Positions 52,584-64,000 of a stretch of DNA of 64,000 bases are shown here, one piece after another (position 1 is the stretch's first letter; every line of letters begins with the position of its first letter). Made by a program: the position numbers and the translations under genes. A model generated the notes under the pieces. The model had not been told where the DNA came from and made no database searches. It worked only from the letters and a program-made list of their open reading frames with translations. Source of the stretch: Nymphalis io (taxonomy: Eukaryota; Arthropoda; Insecta; Lepidoptera; Nymphalidae); NCBI RefSeq assembly GCF_905147045.1, contig NC_065908.1, positions 1 to 64,000 of the forward strand, given 5' to 3'.

Positions 52584-53363
52584 GGTAAATGCCTTTTAAT
52601 AAAATCACAGTTGTAAATGATTTACGTTTGTAAGGTACTTTATCTAATTATTAAGTTCATTTCTGTAAATTTCATCATATACACTTAACTACAATTCAAA
52701 ATACAGAAGAAAATGTAGGTTATGATTTTCATTTAAGCCCTCCACAGAATATACTCATTTTCTTTAAGTTTGACGTTTATATATTTTAAAATTATTAACG
52801 TTAAATATCATACCTAATCATTATGTACATATATAGCCAGAATAAGGTAGTTATACAAAATAAAATGATAATGAGATATTTCTTGTAAATAATTGATTAA
52901 AAAATGAATGAATAATGTTGTATTAGATTTTTTTTTGTTTATTTATGCTAGCAAGTTTTTTTTATAATATAATAGTTTATAACAATATATGAATACAATT
53001 TTCAGCTAAACATATTAAATAATGACAAGTAAAACCAGTATTATAAACATTATACATTAAATTTTACTACTTAGTGCCTATCTGGTAACCCTTTTGTTCA
53101 ATACAGCTGTAAGATATCGGAATACTTACTGTCAAAAACAGGTATAGAAATTCGTATTCTAAATTATGTCAATGTCAAATGTGTCGGTCTTTTTCGTTGT
53201 GTAGATAAATATCATATTTATTGTAGTCGTACAAATATAGCTTAGAATAAACTAAGAATAACTACGAAGTAGTTATAGAACTCTTTCTAACGAGTGACAA
53301 AGTCTTTATCAAAATTCCTCCAGCTGCGATAAACGAAGGAACTTCTCTCCGTACTGCTAATTG
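52584..53363. promoter_or_regulatory. Head-to-head promoter interval of AIFM1 and TSC1, with TSC1 noncoding exon 1
   Basis: The AIFM1 ATG is at 52583 (minus), and a probable TSC1 5'UTR exon ends at 53363 with the donor G/GTAAGT. About 780 bp therefore hold both transcription starts. The DNA is AT-rich with no CpG island and no obvious TATA box placed for either gene. The start of the TSC1 noncoding exon is not defined, and TSC1 intron 1 runs 53364-54308. Confidence 0.5.
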
Positions 53364-54318
53364 GTAAGTATTTACTATTTATTGCATCACAAGTCACAAC
53401 AGTAAACGTATGGTGTATCTGTTATTAATATTGTTCACAGTGTCTACTACACTGTGAACAATATTAATACTACCTTGTATTTTTTATTTAACTACCATAA
53501 AGTGAACACATTTTCTTATAAAAAAAAAACGCAGTGTCCAACATCTTATATTGTAATGGTTTTATAATAATTTTGATTGATTCTAACAAAACAAATAAAA
53601 ATGTATAGCTATTTACTAGTTAACAATTTGAACTACTTAGAAATGCTACACTCTCATCAAATTAGCAAAAGGAAAGGTAAAAAGCCTGTCTCCGGTTAAA
53701 TTTTCTTATTCAAGACTGTGTCGATATAACTTCAGGTTATTCGAAATCTACAATGATTTTGATATTTGGTTATTAACATGACATGACAAGTAAAATAATA
53801 ACATCCTGTAGCTTAGAGAAACAGGTTATATTTATTTGTTTTATACATTAATCAGATGAGATAACCTACCTTTAACTGAAGGTAAAAACAGAGATCTTCA
53901 TAGTATTACTAATATTAAGAAGATAGTAATGCAAAGTTTCAACCAGTTTGTATAAAATAACATCCAATAGTGCTTCTGAAGGGCTCAATTCCTTAAATAA
54001 ATAGACAGGGAGGTAAGTTTCAAAGGTCATTGTTATATTTATGTTTCACTGTAATATGGTAATTTGTTTATTTCATTTTAAGATGACGATTCTATTGTTA
54101 CACATAAACTAAAACTTGACATCATGTGTACATTGATTTTATTTCAATGCAAATACTATATTTCCATGTAAATTTTACAAAAAATCAGGTAAAAGAAATC
54201 CAGTTATTAGTGATATATTTTTGTTTTATTGATATTCTCTTTGGATAGATATATTATGGAGGTTTAGAAATATACAACAGTCACTTAGACACTTTATCTA
54301 CATTTCAGGTGGTCGGAG

Positions 54319-57300
54319 ATGTTGGCTGCGTGTGAGACGGGTGAAGTGTTCGCGTTGCTAGAAGCACGCGACACCGTCGACAACTTCACCGTCCTGTACA
54401 ACAGTGTTCGAGAGCCTTGGCTCACGCGCGCTCTGCTGCTGTACCATGCGCGCACCGGCTCCACCCGCGCCCTCGAACTACTGGCGCGCGCTCCTGACTC
54501 GCACGTGCAACACCTGCTCGACGCACTGCTGGAGCAGTTGCGCGGGGAGCGACCGGCGCGCCTGCACGCCCTCGCCGCACTCGCGCCGCTGGTGGCGCGG
54601 CGCCCTCTGTGGCTGCACCGCCTGCCGCACTCGCTCGCCCGCGATCTGCTGCGTGCGGTACGACACGAGCGGGACCCGCTGCCCTTGCTGCACGTTCTGC
54701 TCACGCTCGCCGCGCTGCTGCCCGCGGTGCCCACCCTCGCCGCGCCGCACTGGCCCGACCTGGCCGACGCGCTGCTGCGACCCGCCGCGCTCGACCCACC
54801 GCCGCCGCCGCCGACCCGAGATCACCTCCAACTGGCGCAGCTCGCCCTCTTTCACGCCCTGTACGCTACGCACCCCTGTACTCTTCTGGAAACTCTTCGA
54901 AGCGAATGCGCCGCGGGAAATAAACGGGAAGTCTGGGAACGGGGCGTTGCGCCCCTGCTGCGGTCGGTGCGTCTTCACCCCGCGCTCGTGACGGGTTCCC
55001 GGCAGCGCGAAGCCGATGCAGCGCGGTGGGCGCATCTCGAGATACACGACGTGCTCGCCGAGAGCCGACGCCTTTCGATGCGCGTCCGAGACCGTACCGA
55101 CGAGCGAGCGCATTCGACGATCACCGTCCCCGGCCCCGTCGCTCCGCCCTCTCCCGCGCCAGGCTGCGGCGCACACGCGACCCGCGCCGCCTCCGCCCTG
55201 AGACCTGGCGCGGAGCCCTGGTTCGCCCTCGGGGACCGCTGCGGCGCAGACTCCGCCCCTAACACGCCTCTACCCGCCGACGTCGACGTCGCCGAACCGC
55301 CGGAGGCCGCCGTCGAAGCGACCCCTGAGAACACGCCCGCCAAGGAGACGCGGGCCCAATTTCGATTTCCGACCGAGTCGGCAGCAGTACGCGCCATCGG
55401 ACGACGATCTCAGCCGCCCTCGCCGCTGCGCAAGGAGACATCGCCGCCCGCGGGCGGCGGGCCCGGAGAGGGCTACGCGGGACGGCTGGCCCGCGTCGCA
55501 CTAGAGAGGCGCGCGGCCGAGTCGCCGGTGCCATTCGGGGGAGGCCCGCCGCCGGCCGGGGCCGTGGCGCGCCCCGAGCCGAGCCGGGCGGCGCCGGCGA
55601 CGGACAGTGAGCCGCTCAACGTCGAGGACCGCGAAGTGCTGGAGCTGACTGAACGCGCGCGCGCCGAGCGCTCGTGGTCGGGCGCGGAGCCGAGGACGCC
55701 GGTGGCGCGCGATCCGCGCGCGGCGGGGCGCGGCGGGCGGCTCGGAACCGGCGGCCCCGGCGGCCCCGGCGGCCCCGGCGGCCCCGGCGGCCCCGGCGGC
55801 CCCGGGGGGCCCGCGGCGCCCGCGCGGCGCTCGGCCTCGTGCTCGGCGCGCGGGCGGGCGGCGCGCACGGCCGACGCGGCCGCGCAGACGCTCGACGTGT
55901 GGCCCGCGCCGTATGAATTCCTGATAGCCGATTTCTATCGGAACCTTCCAGCAGAGGAACGCAAACAGGTCAGAAATATTTAGAAAACTTTTTTGTCTTT
56001 GGAATTCTGTGATTTTAAAGTAAGAAGCATGAGACGGTTCTGGTTAGAAAATAAGTAAGGTGAAGGGTTTTTTTTTATTTTTAGATTGATGATTATTCTT
56101 TTAATAATCATCAGTGAACTTACTGTAAGTCCCTGTAATTTCACTGAATATATTTTATAGTGACTTAAATGGCTTGAAGAAAAAAATATTTTATACAAAT
56201 CTTCCTATCTACGATATTATATGATTCTGTTGCTCAAACACCCCGGCATCTATCCGCGCCGCTGGATATAATTAATATTATAAATGAGCAAGCGTACCAA
56301 TATATTTTTTTTATTCTTTCAAACTCAGGTTAAACAAAACTATTCAATTCACTGAAAACTTTATTAATAATTTATAATCGAAGCACCTCCTTGTAGACGG
56401 TGGTAAGGCTTTATGCAAGCCCGTCTGGGAAGTACCACCCACTCATCATATATTCTACAGCTAAACATCAATACCTAGTATGGTTGTTATGTACAGGCAC
56501 AAAGGACATAACATCTTCGTTCCTAAGACGAGGAATGGTTAATATTTCTTACATCACCCATGTCTGATTTACTTTATTCAAACTTCACTACCATAGTGAA
56601 GTTCGATTAAAAAAAAGTATTACTTGCACCTCCCTAGGAGAAATTAGTATTAAGACCTTGTGTATTTTGCATTTCGTTATTTGTACCCAGAAGTATGTGA
56701 ATGATGTTTTTTAGCGAATATGTACGTACATACGACCGTTCTAACACTTCAAAACCAAACTAAAAAAAATGCCACTCGTTTGGGTGGAATTTCTGAATAC
56801 TTTGAAATACATAAACGTATATCACTTCAATCAAGAAACACAAATAGTAAATTTCAAGTAGATCGGACTATATTTTTTTTCATTATTGTACTAATGTTTC
56901 AACCCCATTTTTCCCGTTTAGGGTTGAATTTCTAAAAACGCCAAAAACGGATGCGTTTATTTTTTCTCAGAAGCTTTCTAATATTAAATATCATTCTTCA
57001 TACTAACATAATTTCACTCTTACCTTGATAATATTAAATATTATGAAATAGTTGAATACTTTATGGATTTTTGTAATTTTATTCTTTATAGAAATATCTT
57101 TAATTAAAATTATTGTTTTTAAATTTATGGACTATTACCACTTTTAAGGTAACTTATGCCTTAGTTGTACGGTTTAATAAAGAGTGCATTCGATTGTTTA
57201 GTTTTATCCTTATTTATAGTTTATTTAGATGTTCACGGCTCGAGGGTCATGAGATAGCGACGACGGCGCGAGTAAATCGCTAGTAACCTATAAAATTCAA

Positions 57301-58607
57301 AACAAAAATATTAAGTTAAGAGTTAAAACTAATAGAAAAATAATAAAACCTAGTTTAGTTAAAACTTAGTTACATAGTTTAAACAGGAAATAATTCAAAA
57401 CAATCAGATGAAATTACAACGCGATTTTGTATTTAACGCGAATTCTAATAATATGTATGTTTAAAAAAAAAGCTAATTATGATATTATATTATAGGCATT
57501 GCGTTGTCATTGGTACACAATGGGTTTACAATTAAATCATTTGTCATTTTCTTCGTCCAGAATATCGAGAAGATCGAAGAGCCGACCCTCCCCTGTGAAC
57601 GTCTCGACAGCTACCTGTCCCAGCTGTACTCGGGACACGTGATCGCGGACGCTTCCGAGCTCGCCGAGCAGCTCGCGCTCGTGCACGCACAGCTCATGTA
57701 CGAGCGCTGGAGGCGGGAGGCTCACGCCGAGCGCAACCGGCGACTGCTCGGCCGCTGTCGGGAGACGCGCGCGCTGGAGCTGCAAAACGCCGCCCTGCGC
57801 GACAGACTGCGGGCCGCCCAGCACGAGCGGGACGAGCTGCTCGCGCGTCGCGCGCGGGACCCGCCGCCCGCCGCGCCCTCCTCCGCCGCCACCGAGCGGG
57901 AGCTGCGACTGGAGGCCGCGCTCGCGGAGGAGAGCGCCGCCAGGCTGCGCGCGGAGGCCGCGCTGCGCGAGCTCGAGGCGCAGCGAGCCATCGACGCGGC
58001 CGAGCTGCGCCGCACGCGCGGGGAGTCCTTCGAGGCGGCGCGCCACGTGGAGGCGCTCGCGCGGGCGGCGCTGGCGGCCGAGCGGCGCTCCGAGCACGTC
58101 CGGCGACTGCGGCGCGAGCTGCTCGTGCTGGCCGAACGCGAGGCGCGGCTGAGCGGCGCCGTGCGCGCGGCGAGCGGCGCGGCGGCCGGCGCGGAGGCCG
58201 AGCGCGCCGCGGCCGAGGAGCGCGCGCTGCGGGCGGCGCTGGCGCGCGCGGAGGCGGAGGCCGAGGCGGCGGCGGCGCGCGCGGACGCGGCCACTGCGCG
58301 CGCGCACGAGCTGGAGGCGGCGCTGAGCGCGCGCGACGCGGCCGTGGGCGAGCTGCGGCGCGCGGCGCGCCACGCGGGCGAGGAGCACGCGGCGCGCCTG
58401 CGCGCGCTGCAGGACAAGTGCGCGGCGCTGGCGCGGACGGTGCGCGCGGGGGAGGGCCGGCGCCTGGAGTGGCTGGCGGGCGCGGCGGGCGCGCGCGGCG
58501 CGGCGGCGGCGGGCGGGGGGCGCGGGGGGCGGCCGGCGCTGGCCGACTGCAGTCGCGTGCGGCGCCTGCTGGAGCGCGACGACGCGGACGTGGCCGAGTC
58601 CAGCTAA
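54319..58607 (+). CDS. TSC1: Hamartin (tuberous sclerosis 1 homologue), two coding exons
   Basis: Hamartin is the scaffold of the TSC1-TSC2-TBC1D7 complex, the GAP for Rheb that restrains TORC1 on lysosomes. The coding exons are 54319-55968 (acceptor TTTCAG before 54309, donor CAG/GTCAGA) and 57561-58607 (acceptor CGTCCAG), joined in phase 0, giving 898 residues. The N-terminal helical-repeat core has the family-specific RSVRLHPALVTGS and RWAHLEIHDVLAESRRLSM (about residues 215-255). A proline/serine-rich low-complexity middle includes a (GGP)n tract at about 477-495. Exon 2 is an Arg/Glu/Ala-rich coiled coil (about 580-850) opening LDSYLSQLYSG. It is shorter than the human protein (1164). 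A small exon hidden in the 1.6-kb intron cannot be excluded. Confidence 0.9.
55750..55810 (+). repeat. TSC1: In-frame 9-bp minisatellite encoding (Gly-Gly-Pro)n in TSC1
   Basis: About seven units of GGCGGCCCC lie in the TSC1 middle region. Unit length is a multiple of three, so copy-number changes keep the frame. Confidence 0.9.
55969..57560 (+). other. TSC1: TSC1 intron, with one short interspersed repeat
   Basis: The donor GTCAGA and acceptor TTCTTCGTCCAG bound an AT-rich intron. It contains a minus-strand copy of the lepidopteran short repeat (about 56393-56565). No further exon was recognised. Confidence 0.8.
56393..56565 (-). repeat. Lepidopteran short interspersed repeat in the TSC1 intron
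   Basis: It matches the inverse of 44499-44780 (GGTGGTAAGGCTTTATGCAA, CCCACTCATCA, GGCACAAAGGACATAACATC). It is more diverged than the copy at 49856-50045. Confidence 0.78.
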
Positions 58608-59988
58608 TGCCGTCGCGTCGCTCGAATGCTTCGCTCGCGTGCGTTCTGTAAAAAATGTAGGTCTCGTAAGAAAAGCCTAACTCGACTCCGGCGCGTGGCG
58701 GGGGCGGGGCGGGGCGGGGCGGGGCGGTCGGGTCGCGAGGTGTCATAAGTGTATAGTTTTAAGAATGATCGCTGCGTTACTGTAGTTAGTCTGTCGATGT
58801 ACAACTATGTTATATAATACTATGCACAAGTACTCTCGTCGCTTTCTACAATTCTTAGAGACGACTCGAGCTCGTATTGATGCTCATATACATTTCTGTG
58901 TATCGTTGTGCGACGTTCGGCTACTTTCCTGATTAATAGAAATCACTACGGTTCACTAACGTCGCTAATGTTTTCTTAAATTATGTTATTACGAAAAAAA
59001 TAGAAGCGTAACAGATTTATGGTTAAATTTTAAACGTTAGCGTAATGTGAATAATTTAAACGATGACTCGGCTACTCATAATGTAACATTTCTGTTATTG
59101 TGTATTCGCTCGAACTATATAAATAAAGATATAATTTGGATTGTAATAATTTAATGAAATGACTACAATATGAATACATTTTTATAAAAGATTGTTCTCA
59201 TAGTCGATGTTATGTTATGATTATCTCTTTGTAAACCGTAACGACTAGCTCGTTAGTGCAACTTACCGAAGTCGCCGAGCCGCCCGCCCGCGTCGTCTCG
59301 TCTCGTGCGACCGAGAGTGTCGGAGGAAACTACTCGTATAACTGATTGTAATGTTACAAAGTCGTCTTTTGCAAGTTTTGTGATTAATTTTCGTCCCAAT
59401 TGGTTTCAGTACTTCATTTGATTAGTGAAAGCGTTGTACGATATCATTATCAACGGCGCCAGTATTCGTTCGGAGATGACGTAACGCACATCGAGCCGTC
59501 TGTTCACACACGTGTATATAATATGTCGGGAGGCTCACGGCCACGTTTCGTTCGTTCAACGTTGACTAGCGTTAAAGTAAACTTAGTCGAGTGTCACATA
59601 ACGTAGTGCGATTGTAATAACGATTCGTTTGGCGTCCGCTGTAAATATTGCCTGGGCCGCCCGCCGCGACCGCGTCGTACGGGCAGCGAGCGAGACAAGC
59701 GAGCTACTCGTACGCGTTTGTTCAGGACCTGTTTTATATTGAATAAGGATAGATATATATTTATTAGATTAATAATTATTGTAATTTTGTTCTGTTATAT
59801 TACTGCAAGCTTCCGAGTCAATGTTACGCGTTTAACAATTGTGTTGTCAGTCGTCACGTTTCTGTCGTGTCGATGTCGTGTCGTAGGCTAGTCTTTATCG
59901 CTTTCTAAGAAACCTTATTTAAAAGTGTACAGTGTTTAAAGGAAAGAATACTACTATGATATACTGTGATCTGTAAAGGCGAAATAAA
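58608..59988 (+). other. TSC1: TSC1 3'UTR and polyadenylation signals
   Basis: About 1.4 kb follow the stop codon, with no ORF. It includes a (GGGGC)n run at 58696-58730, one AATAAA near 59121 and the likely distal AATAAA at 59983-59988. The transcript would end close to 60010, within about 270 bp of the GRAF stop codon on the other strand. Confidence 0.65.
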
Positions 59989-60239
59989 GTGAATTAACGA
60001 AAACAAGTTTTTTAATTAGTTATATTTTATATTATAATATAATATTCTATGATACAAATCCACATACACTAAAGTATATTTGGTACAAAATTCACAACGT
60101 AAGTATAATATATCGTATAAATAGTTAAAATAGCAACAACTCTGTATTTACAATGTACAAAATATACAAATAGTTACAAAAGAATCAACAACGTAAAACT
60201 ACAACGATATGATATTTGGTGTGCGGCGAGGGGGCGGGC

Positions 60240-60258
60240 GCGGCGGGGGGGGGGGGGC
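60240..60258. repeat. G homopolymer just after the GRAF stop codon
   Basis: The run (13 G at 60245-60257, C on the transcript) lies in the GRAF 3'UTR, about 20 bases after the stop at 60278. Such runs are error-prone in sequencing. Confidence 0.85.
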
Positions 60259-60277
60259 GGGCCCGGGGCCGGCCGGC

Positions 60278-61542
60278 CTATGGCAGCGGCTCGACGTAGT
60301 TCTGCGGCACGAGCCCGCTCTTGCCGTTGAGCGTCCCGCGCAGCCAGCCCGGCTCGGCCGACGGCGACACGTTGGTGATGATCTGGTTCGGCTCGAACGA
60401 CAGCTCGCCCTCGCTCTCGCCCAGGCACGCGTACAGCGTGCGCACCCGCCTGCGGACAGCCGCCGGTCAGTACGGCACACTAGCGCACTGCGCACACACG
60501 CACGCACGCACAGACACTCACGTGGTGCGCGGGGGGAAGGCGAGCGGCGCGCGCGGCGGGGGGGACGCGCTGTGGCTCGACACGGACTCGGAGCTGCTGC
60601 TGCAGCGCCCCGCTCCTGTTGAGGGATTGGTACTCATTAATTCGCTTGTTGTGTCACGAATCAAATCGTATCGTTCACAATGGCGGGGGTGTATGTACAA
60701 TTAAGTGAGCCGCCCTTCTGGCACCAGGATGAAAAATATCATAATAAAGAAATAATAATAGTTTTTCATCATTTCCTAATTTGTACAAATATATTAAGGT
60801 TTTATCGCTTTGTAAATCGGATAGCAAATGAGATTGTATCCTTCCGGTCTAAGTAAAGAATTTGAAAAAATCACTAAGTAATTTTCTTCAAGTGATTAAT
60901 TGCTATCCTTCATAGCGAACAATATTATTTTAGAAAAGCGACTGACGCGAGAACAGCCCACAAACACAATTTAGTGCACTCGGAGATTTATCTAAACTAT
61001 TCAATTGGTTTACAAGAACGAATTGGGTTTTCGACGTATAGAAAGAAACAGAACATATATAAATAAAAGATTTTAGACCGAAGTTTAAAGACAGTTCTAA
61101 TGAAATATCATAAGCATAAATTTTCTTGTCATACGTCCAATCCCGACCATGATTTGTTCACATCGATTCACTTTACCAAAGTGTAAACTTGACGTAATTT
61201 TGAGAAGCAATCAGATACTGACTCGTGTGCGGCGCGAAGTGCTGCAGCAGCTGGTGGTGGTGCGGCGAGTAGCTGCCACCCGCCACCGACACGCTCTGCG
61301 GAGGAACACGCGCTTGATCAGTATTCAAATCGAAATCAAAATAATTAAGTTCTCACGCATTATTAATATGGCAGTCAACTTGTACGAAAAAACCTTTAAT
61401 TTTACATAATATAAAGAATTATTGTACTGTTACTGACATTACGTCTGAATTGTGTCAAAGATTTTGTGTGAAAAAAAAAATTAAAAAAAAAAAACTTACG
61501 ATGTCATTTCTGGAGGAGATCGGTATCGACGCCGGGGAGGCC
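60278..61542 (-). CDS. Graf: GRAF-family Rho GTPase-activating protein (ARHGAP26-like), last four coding exons
   Basis: GRAF proteins (BAR-PH-RhoGAP-SH3) inactivate Rho-family GTPases and act in endocytosis. Four 3' exons on the minus strand fit in phase: 61542-61500, 61295-61223, 60615-60522 and 60449-60278 (acceptors TTACAG, CCGCAG, CAACAG, CCGCAG; donors GTAAGT, GTCAGT, GTGAGT). The first three encode a Ser/Pro-rich linker (SPASIPISSRNDI, SPHHHQLLQHF, SSSSESVSSHSAS). The last encodes the C-terminal SH3 domain (TLYACLGESEGELSF ... GWLRGTLNGKSGLVPQNYVEPLP), which ends the protein, as in GRAF1-3. The BAR, PH and GAP exons are not in the window or not recognised. Confidence 0.85.
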
Positions 61543-64000
61543 CTGTAACAAAATATATATATTTGAATGTTAAGCAATGAAACCCGAACCCGACAAATGT
61601 GACTAATTTACTAGAGATAAACAATTATTAATAATGACTCAAGCAACATTTAGCCCATTTTGTCAATTATTTATTATAGATTTTTAAAAATAATTCGCTT
61701 AGAATTAATTTCCGCCACCCCGTTCGAAACGATAACGAATTAAACCACTATATCGAGTACCAACCCAGCGATCACAAATCCGGAAAGGCAGATAATCATC
61801 TTGTGTAACTTCACTAGGATGCACTTTAATCACAAATAACACCGACCACAAGTGCGCGCCGCGGTACTGTGCGGTGCAGTACTGAGCGCTTCAACGATGT
61901 GACACCGACTGAGCGTAGAGGTTTAACAAGAGGGGTATATATGAGCGCGACGCACGTGCCCACCTGCCAGGTGTTGCGCCTGTGCAGGCTTTAATCTGTT
62001 TCCTTTTGTTATCCTAAGGTATGCAACACAAAAGCTGCATTCATTTTCTTACAGATCAAGATAGCGAAGTTCAATAGTCCTATTGATCTCGTCGCAGTTT
62101 CATTGATTCAAAGATTACTTTAAATAATAAATTTTTATACATTACAATGTCGTATACGAATAATTATAATCATTCTTCGTATTTGTAAATGTTCGACACA
62201 CACTAAGAGTACTCACTCCTCTAACACACGAGAGTACTTTTACTGTACTGGATGTGTGATGATGATGATGAAATGAACGACGAAAGATCTCTCTCGAGAT
62301 GAACAAGTGTTTTGTAGACGTAGCAAACACGCGATTAAACTCGACAAGAACTCATCACCGTCAAAAACTAATGATATTTATATAAAATATATATTTGATA
62401 TAAGTAAATTTTATGTGAAATTGAAATTGTCAAAAATCCCACATTTAAACATGTTTATGATGTTTTTTTAACAAACTGTAACTAGATTAGATTTAAAGTA
62501 ATGCAATTTACACTGCATAGAATACAATTTTTGTAAGTTGATATTATGGCATTGTTAATGCTTAGGGTATATACATATGTGTACAGTTATACTTAATATT
62601 GTGATTTAAAAATATATGATTCCCGTCTTTCTTCGCTCAAAAAAAGAATACTACCATTTTTAGAATGACTTCTAAAATAACGGGACAAACATCTTAGATC
62701 CCATTTTATTTATATTTACCGTACTGCATACGATTACACATTCCGCGCCCATCGGTACCATACACTTACAGCTCACGCATTAAAATTAAAAGAAATGAAT
62801 ATAAAGTTTTACAACGAAGGTGAACGCGCACAGGAGAAGACCCTCTGGGACAAGAGGCACGGTCGAACATCTGCGCGCGGCGAGATGCGCGACAGGTGCG
62901 CATTCCGCGCGCGCAGCTGCCGCACCGGCCTAGTGCGCCGCCTTCTGCACTAGTCGGCTCTACCGCGAGATACGTTCCAAGATGATGCCACCCTCCTTTG
63001 TATGCTATATAGAGCCGAGAGCTTAAAACGATTGATATTTTTATTTACAAGCGACGGAAGGAAATTCTTCCCGATGTACAAGTTTAGGGTAAAGGATTTC
63101 GTGCGTAACGCAAGGTGAGCGCCACCTGGCTTCCGGCCTCCACCGCACAGACTGAACTCGGGCACAACGACACGGAAGATAGAACAATACTTTTCAGATT
63201 CATTGCTTGCACTCATATTCGCAAAGCGATAGGAACGTTTTCCATAAAACAAAAATAATATGTATAGACAATGCATAAGACCCCGCGCTCGAACCCCGAC
63301 TGTTTTAGAGATAACTATGTGCATTGTTAAAATCGTTTTTGGAATAAAAATAACACGAAAGCACCTACACAAATATACAGAGTTATTTGTGTAATAATAA
63401 AAAGTTTAGCTCAGCGCTCGAAGCTGCCTCTTTCAGGTTTTTTTCGCGCGCAGAGCAGCTGCCGCACGCGCAGCCTCTGCCGCGGCCGTTATCTCCGGTT
63501 CGCTCATAAATTACCTGCCCCGGTACGGCGGTACCCGTTACCACTCGCATTTGAGGTCAACCGGAGTGATATTTAAGTGCAATCGTTTAAGCTAATAACT
63601 GATGCTTTATTGTACGTTGCATATAATATAAAACCAAGCATAAATATTCTACATCATTTTGGCCTTGACAAATTGTAAGCAAACTTATTTTTAAATACAT
63701 ATTTATTTTATATCCAATTATAAGCATTGTCCATATACATACAATAAAATCTATAAAACAACACAACAAAACGTGAAAGAGAGCTTTCATTGTTATCTCG
63801 CTATTATTTAAAATAGTATTTAAACGTTAAAATATAAAAAAAAGAAAAGAAATCGCCGCGAAGTTTAACGAGACTTAAAATGCAACATCGCTCTACATAC
63901 ACAAAATAAAAAGTCGTCAAAATAGAAGGTTGCGGGGGCGGGGCGGGTGTCGGGGAGGTCGAGGCAGATGTGTCTGTCATTATGAACACCTGATTGCGTG
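61543..64000. other. Upstream GRAF intron/intergenic DNA, no exon recognised
   Basis: Mostly AT-rich. GC-richer islands occur at about 61840-61990 (including a TATATATGAGCGCG motif that could be a TATA box near 61936), 62820-62960 and 63420-63540. None gives a convincing splice-bounded coding exon on either strand. An alternative GRAF promoter is possible but unproven. Confidence 0.4.

Noticed and set aside
57694..58746. 350-codon minus-strand frame over the TSC1 coiled-coil exon
   Set aside because: It is very Arg/Pro/Ala-rich without motifs and antisense to a clear TSC1 exon in about 75-80 percent GC DNA.
62950..63372. 140-codon minus-strand frame near the right edge
   Set aside because: No conserved motif or splice structure, and the composition is like the surrounding noncoding DNA. 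It does not resemble GRAF BAR, PH or GAP domains.

Overview
The window looks like nuclear DNA of a moth or butterfly (Lepidoptera). It carries TTAGG-type telomeric repeats with telomere-specific R1-clade retrotransposons of the SART/TRAS type, a short repeat of a kind common in Lepidoptera, AT-rich intergenic DNA and intron-bearing animal genes with GC-rich coding exons. No bacterial-type operons, CRISPR arrays, tRNA or rRNA genes were recognised. Everything was read by eye, without database or folding searches.

Layout. (1) 1-14797: an array of SART-like elements. Two minus-strand pieces (1-857) sit next to a (CCTAA)n tract. They are followed by plus-strand copies separated only by poly(A) and about two TTAGG units: a scrambled copy (about 1044-7418), an ORF-less copy (7431-8134), an apparently intact copy (8147-14351, with an overlapping stop-start between ORF1 and ORF2) and a 5'UTR-only stub (14366-14797). 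(2) 14798-20850: AT-rich DNA with decayed LINE fragments, two possible Helitron ends, an (AT)n tract and a possible solo LTR. (3) about 20870-33530: a triple nest in which a decayed Ty3/gypsy element is split by a BEL/Pao element (23569-32605), whose 3' LTR is itself split by an RTE-clade LINE (23865-26414) with a 5' inversion. (4) about 34447-44453: a second, decayed BEL/Pao element (plus strand) split inside gag by a young-looking Ty3/gypsy element (35033-39926, minus strand, LTRs that look identical) and carrying a second gypsy scrap at 41850-42485. (5) 44480-47545: a lepidopteran short repeat, a 1.1-kb TTGAC-rich minisatellite, a Jockey-like endonuclease scrap and a Ty1/copia scrap.

(6) 47570-62000: three host genes. 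AIFM1 (apoptosis-inducing factor, minus strand) can be assembled completely from eight exons at 52583-47618, all splice phases agreeing, giving 599 residues. TSC1 (hamartin, plus strand, 54319-58607) lies head-to-head with it, and the two probably share the 52584-53363 promoter interval. The last four coding exons of a GRAF-family RhoGAP (ARHGAP26/Graf, minus strand, 61542-60278) converge on the TSC1 3' end. The rest of GRAF would lie to the right, but no further exon was recognised up to 64000.

The three genes are not an operon. AIFM1 acts in mitochondria, TSC1 restrains TORC1, and GRAF controls Rho GTPases and membrane traffic. I found no convincing new multi-gene system. The most unusual material is the telomeric-element array, with its orientation switch, internal duplication, templated filler and ORF-less derivative, together with the nested insertions whose order can be read from target-site duplications.
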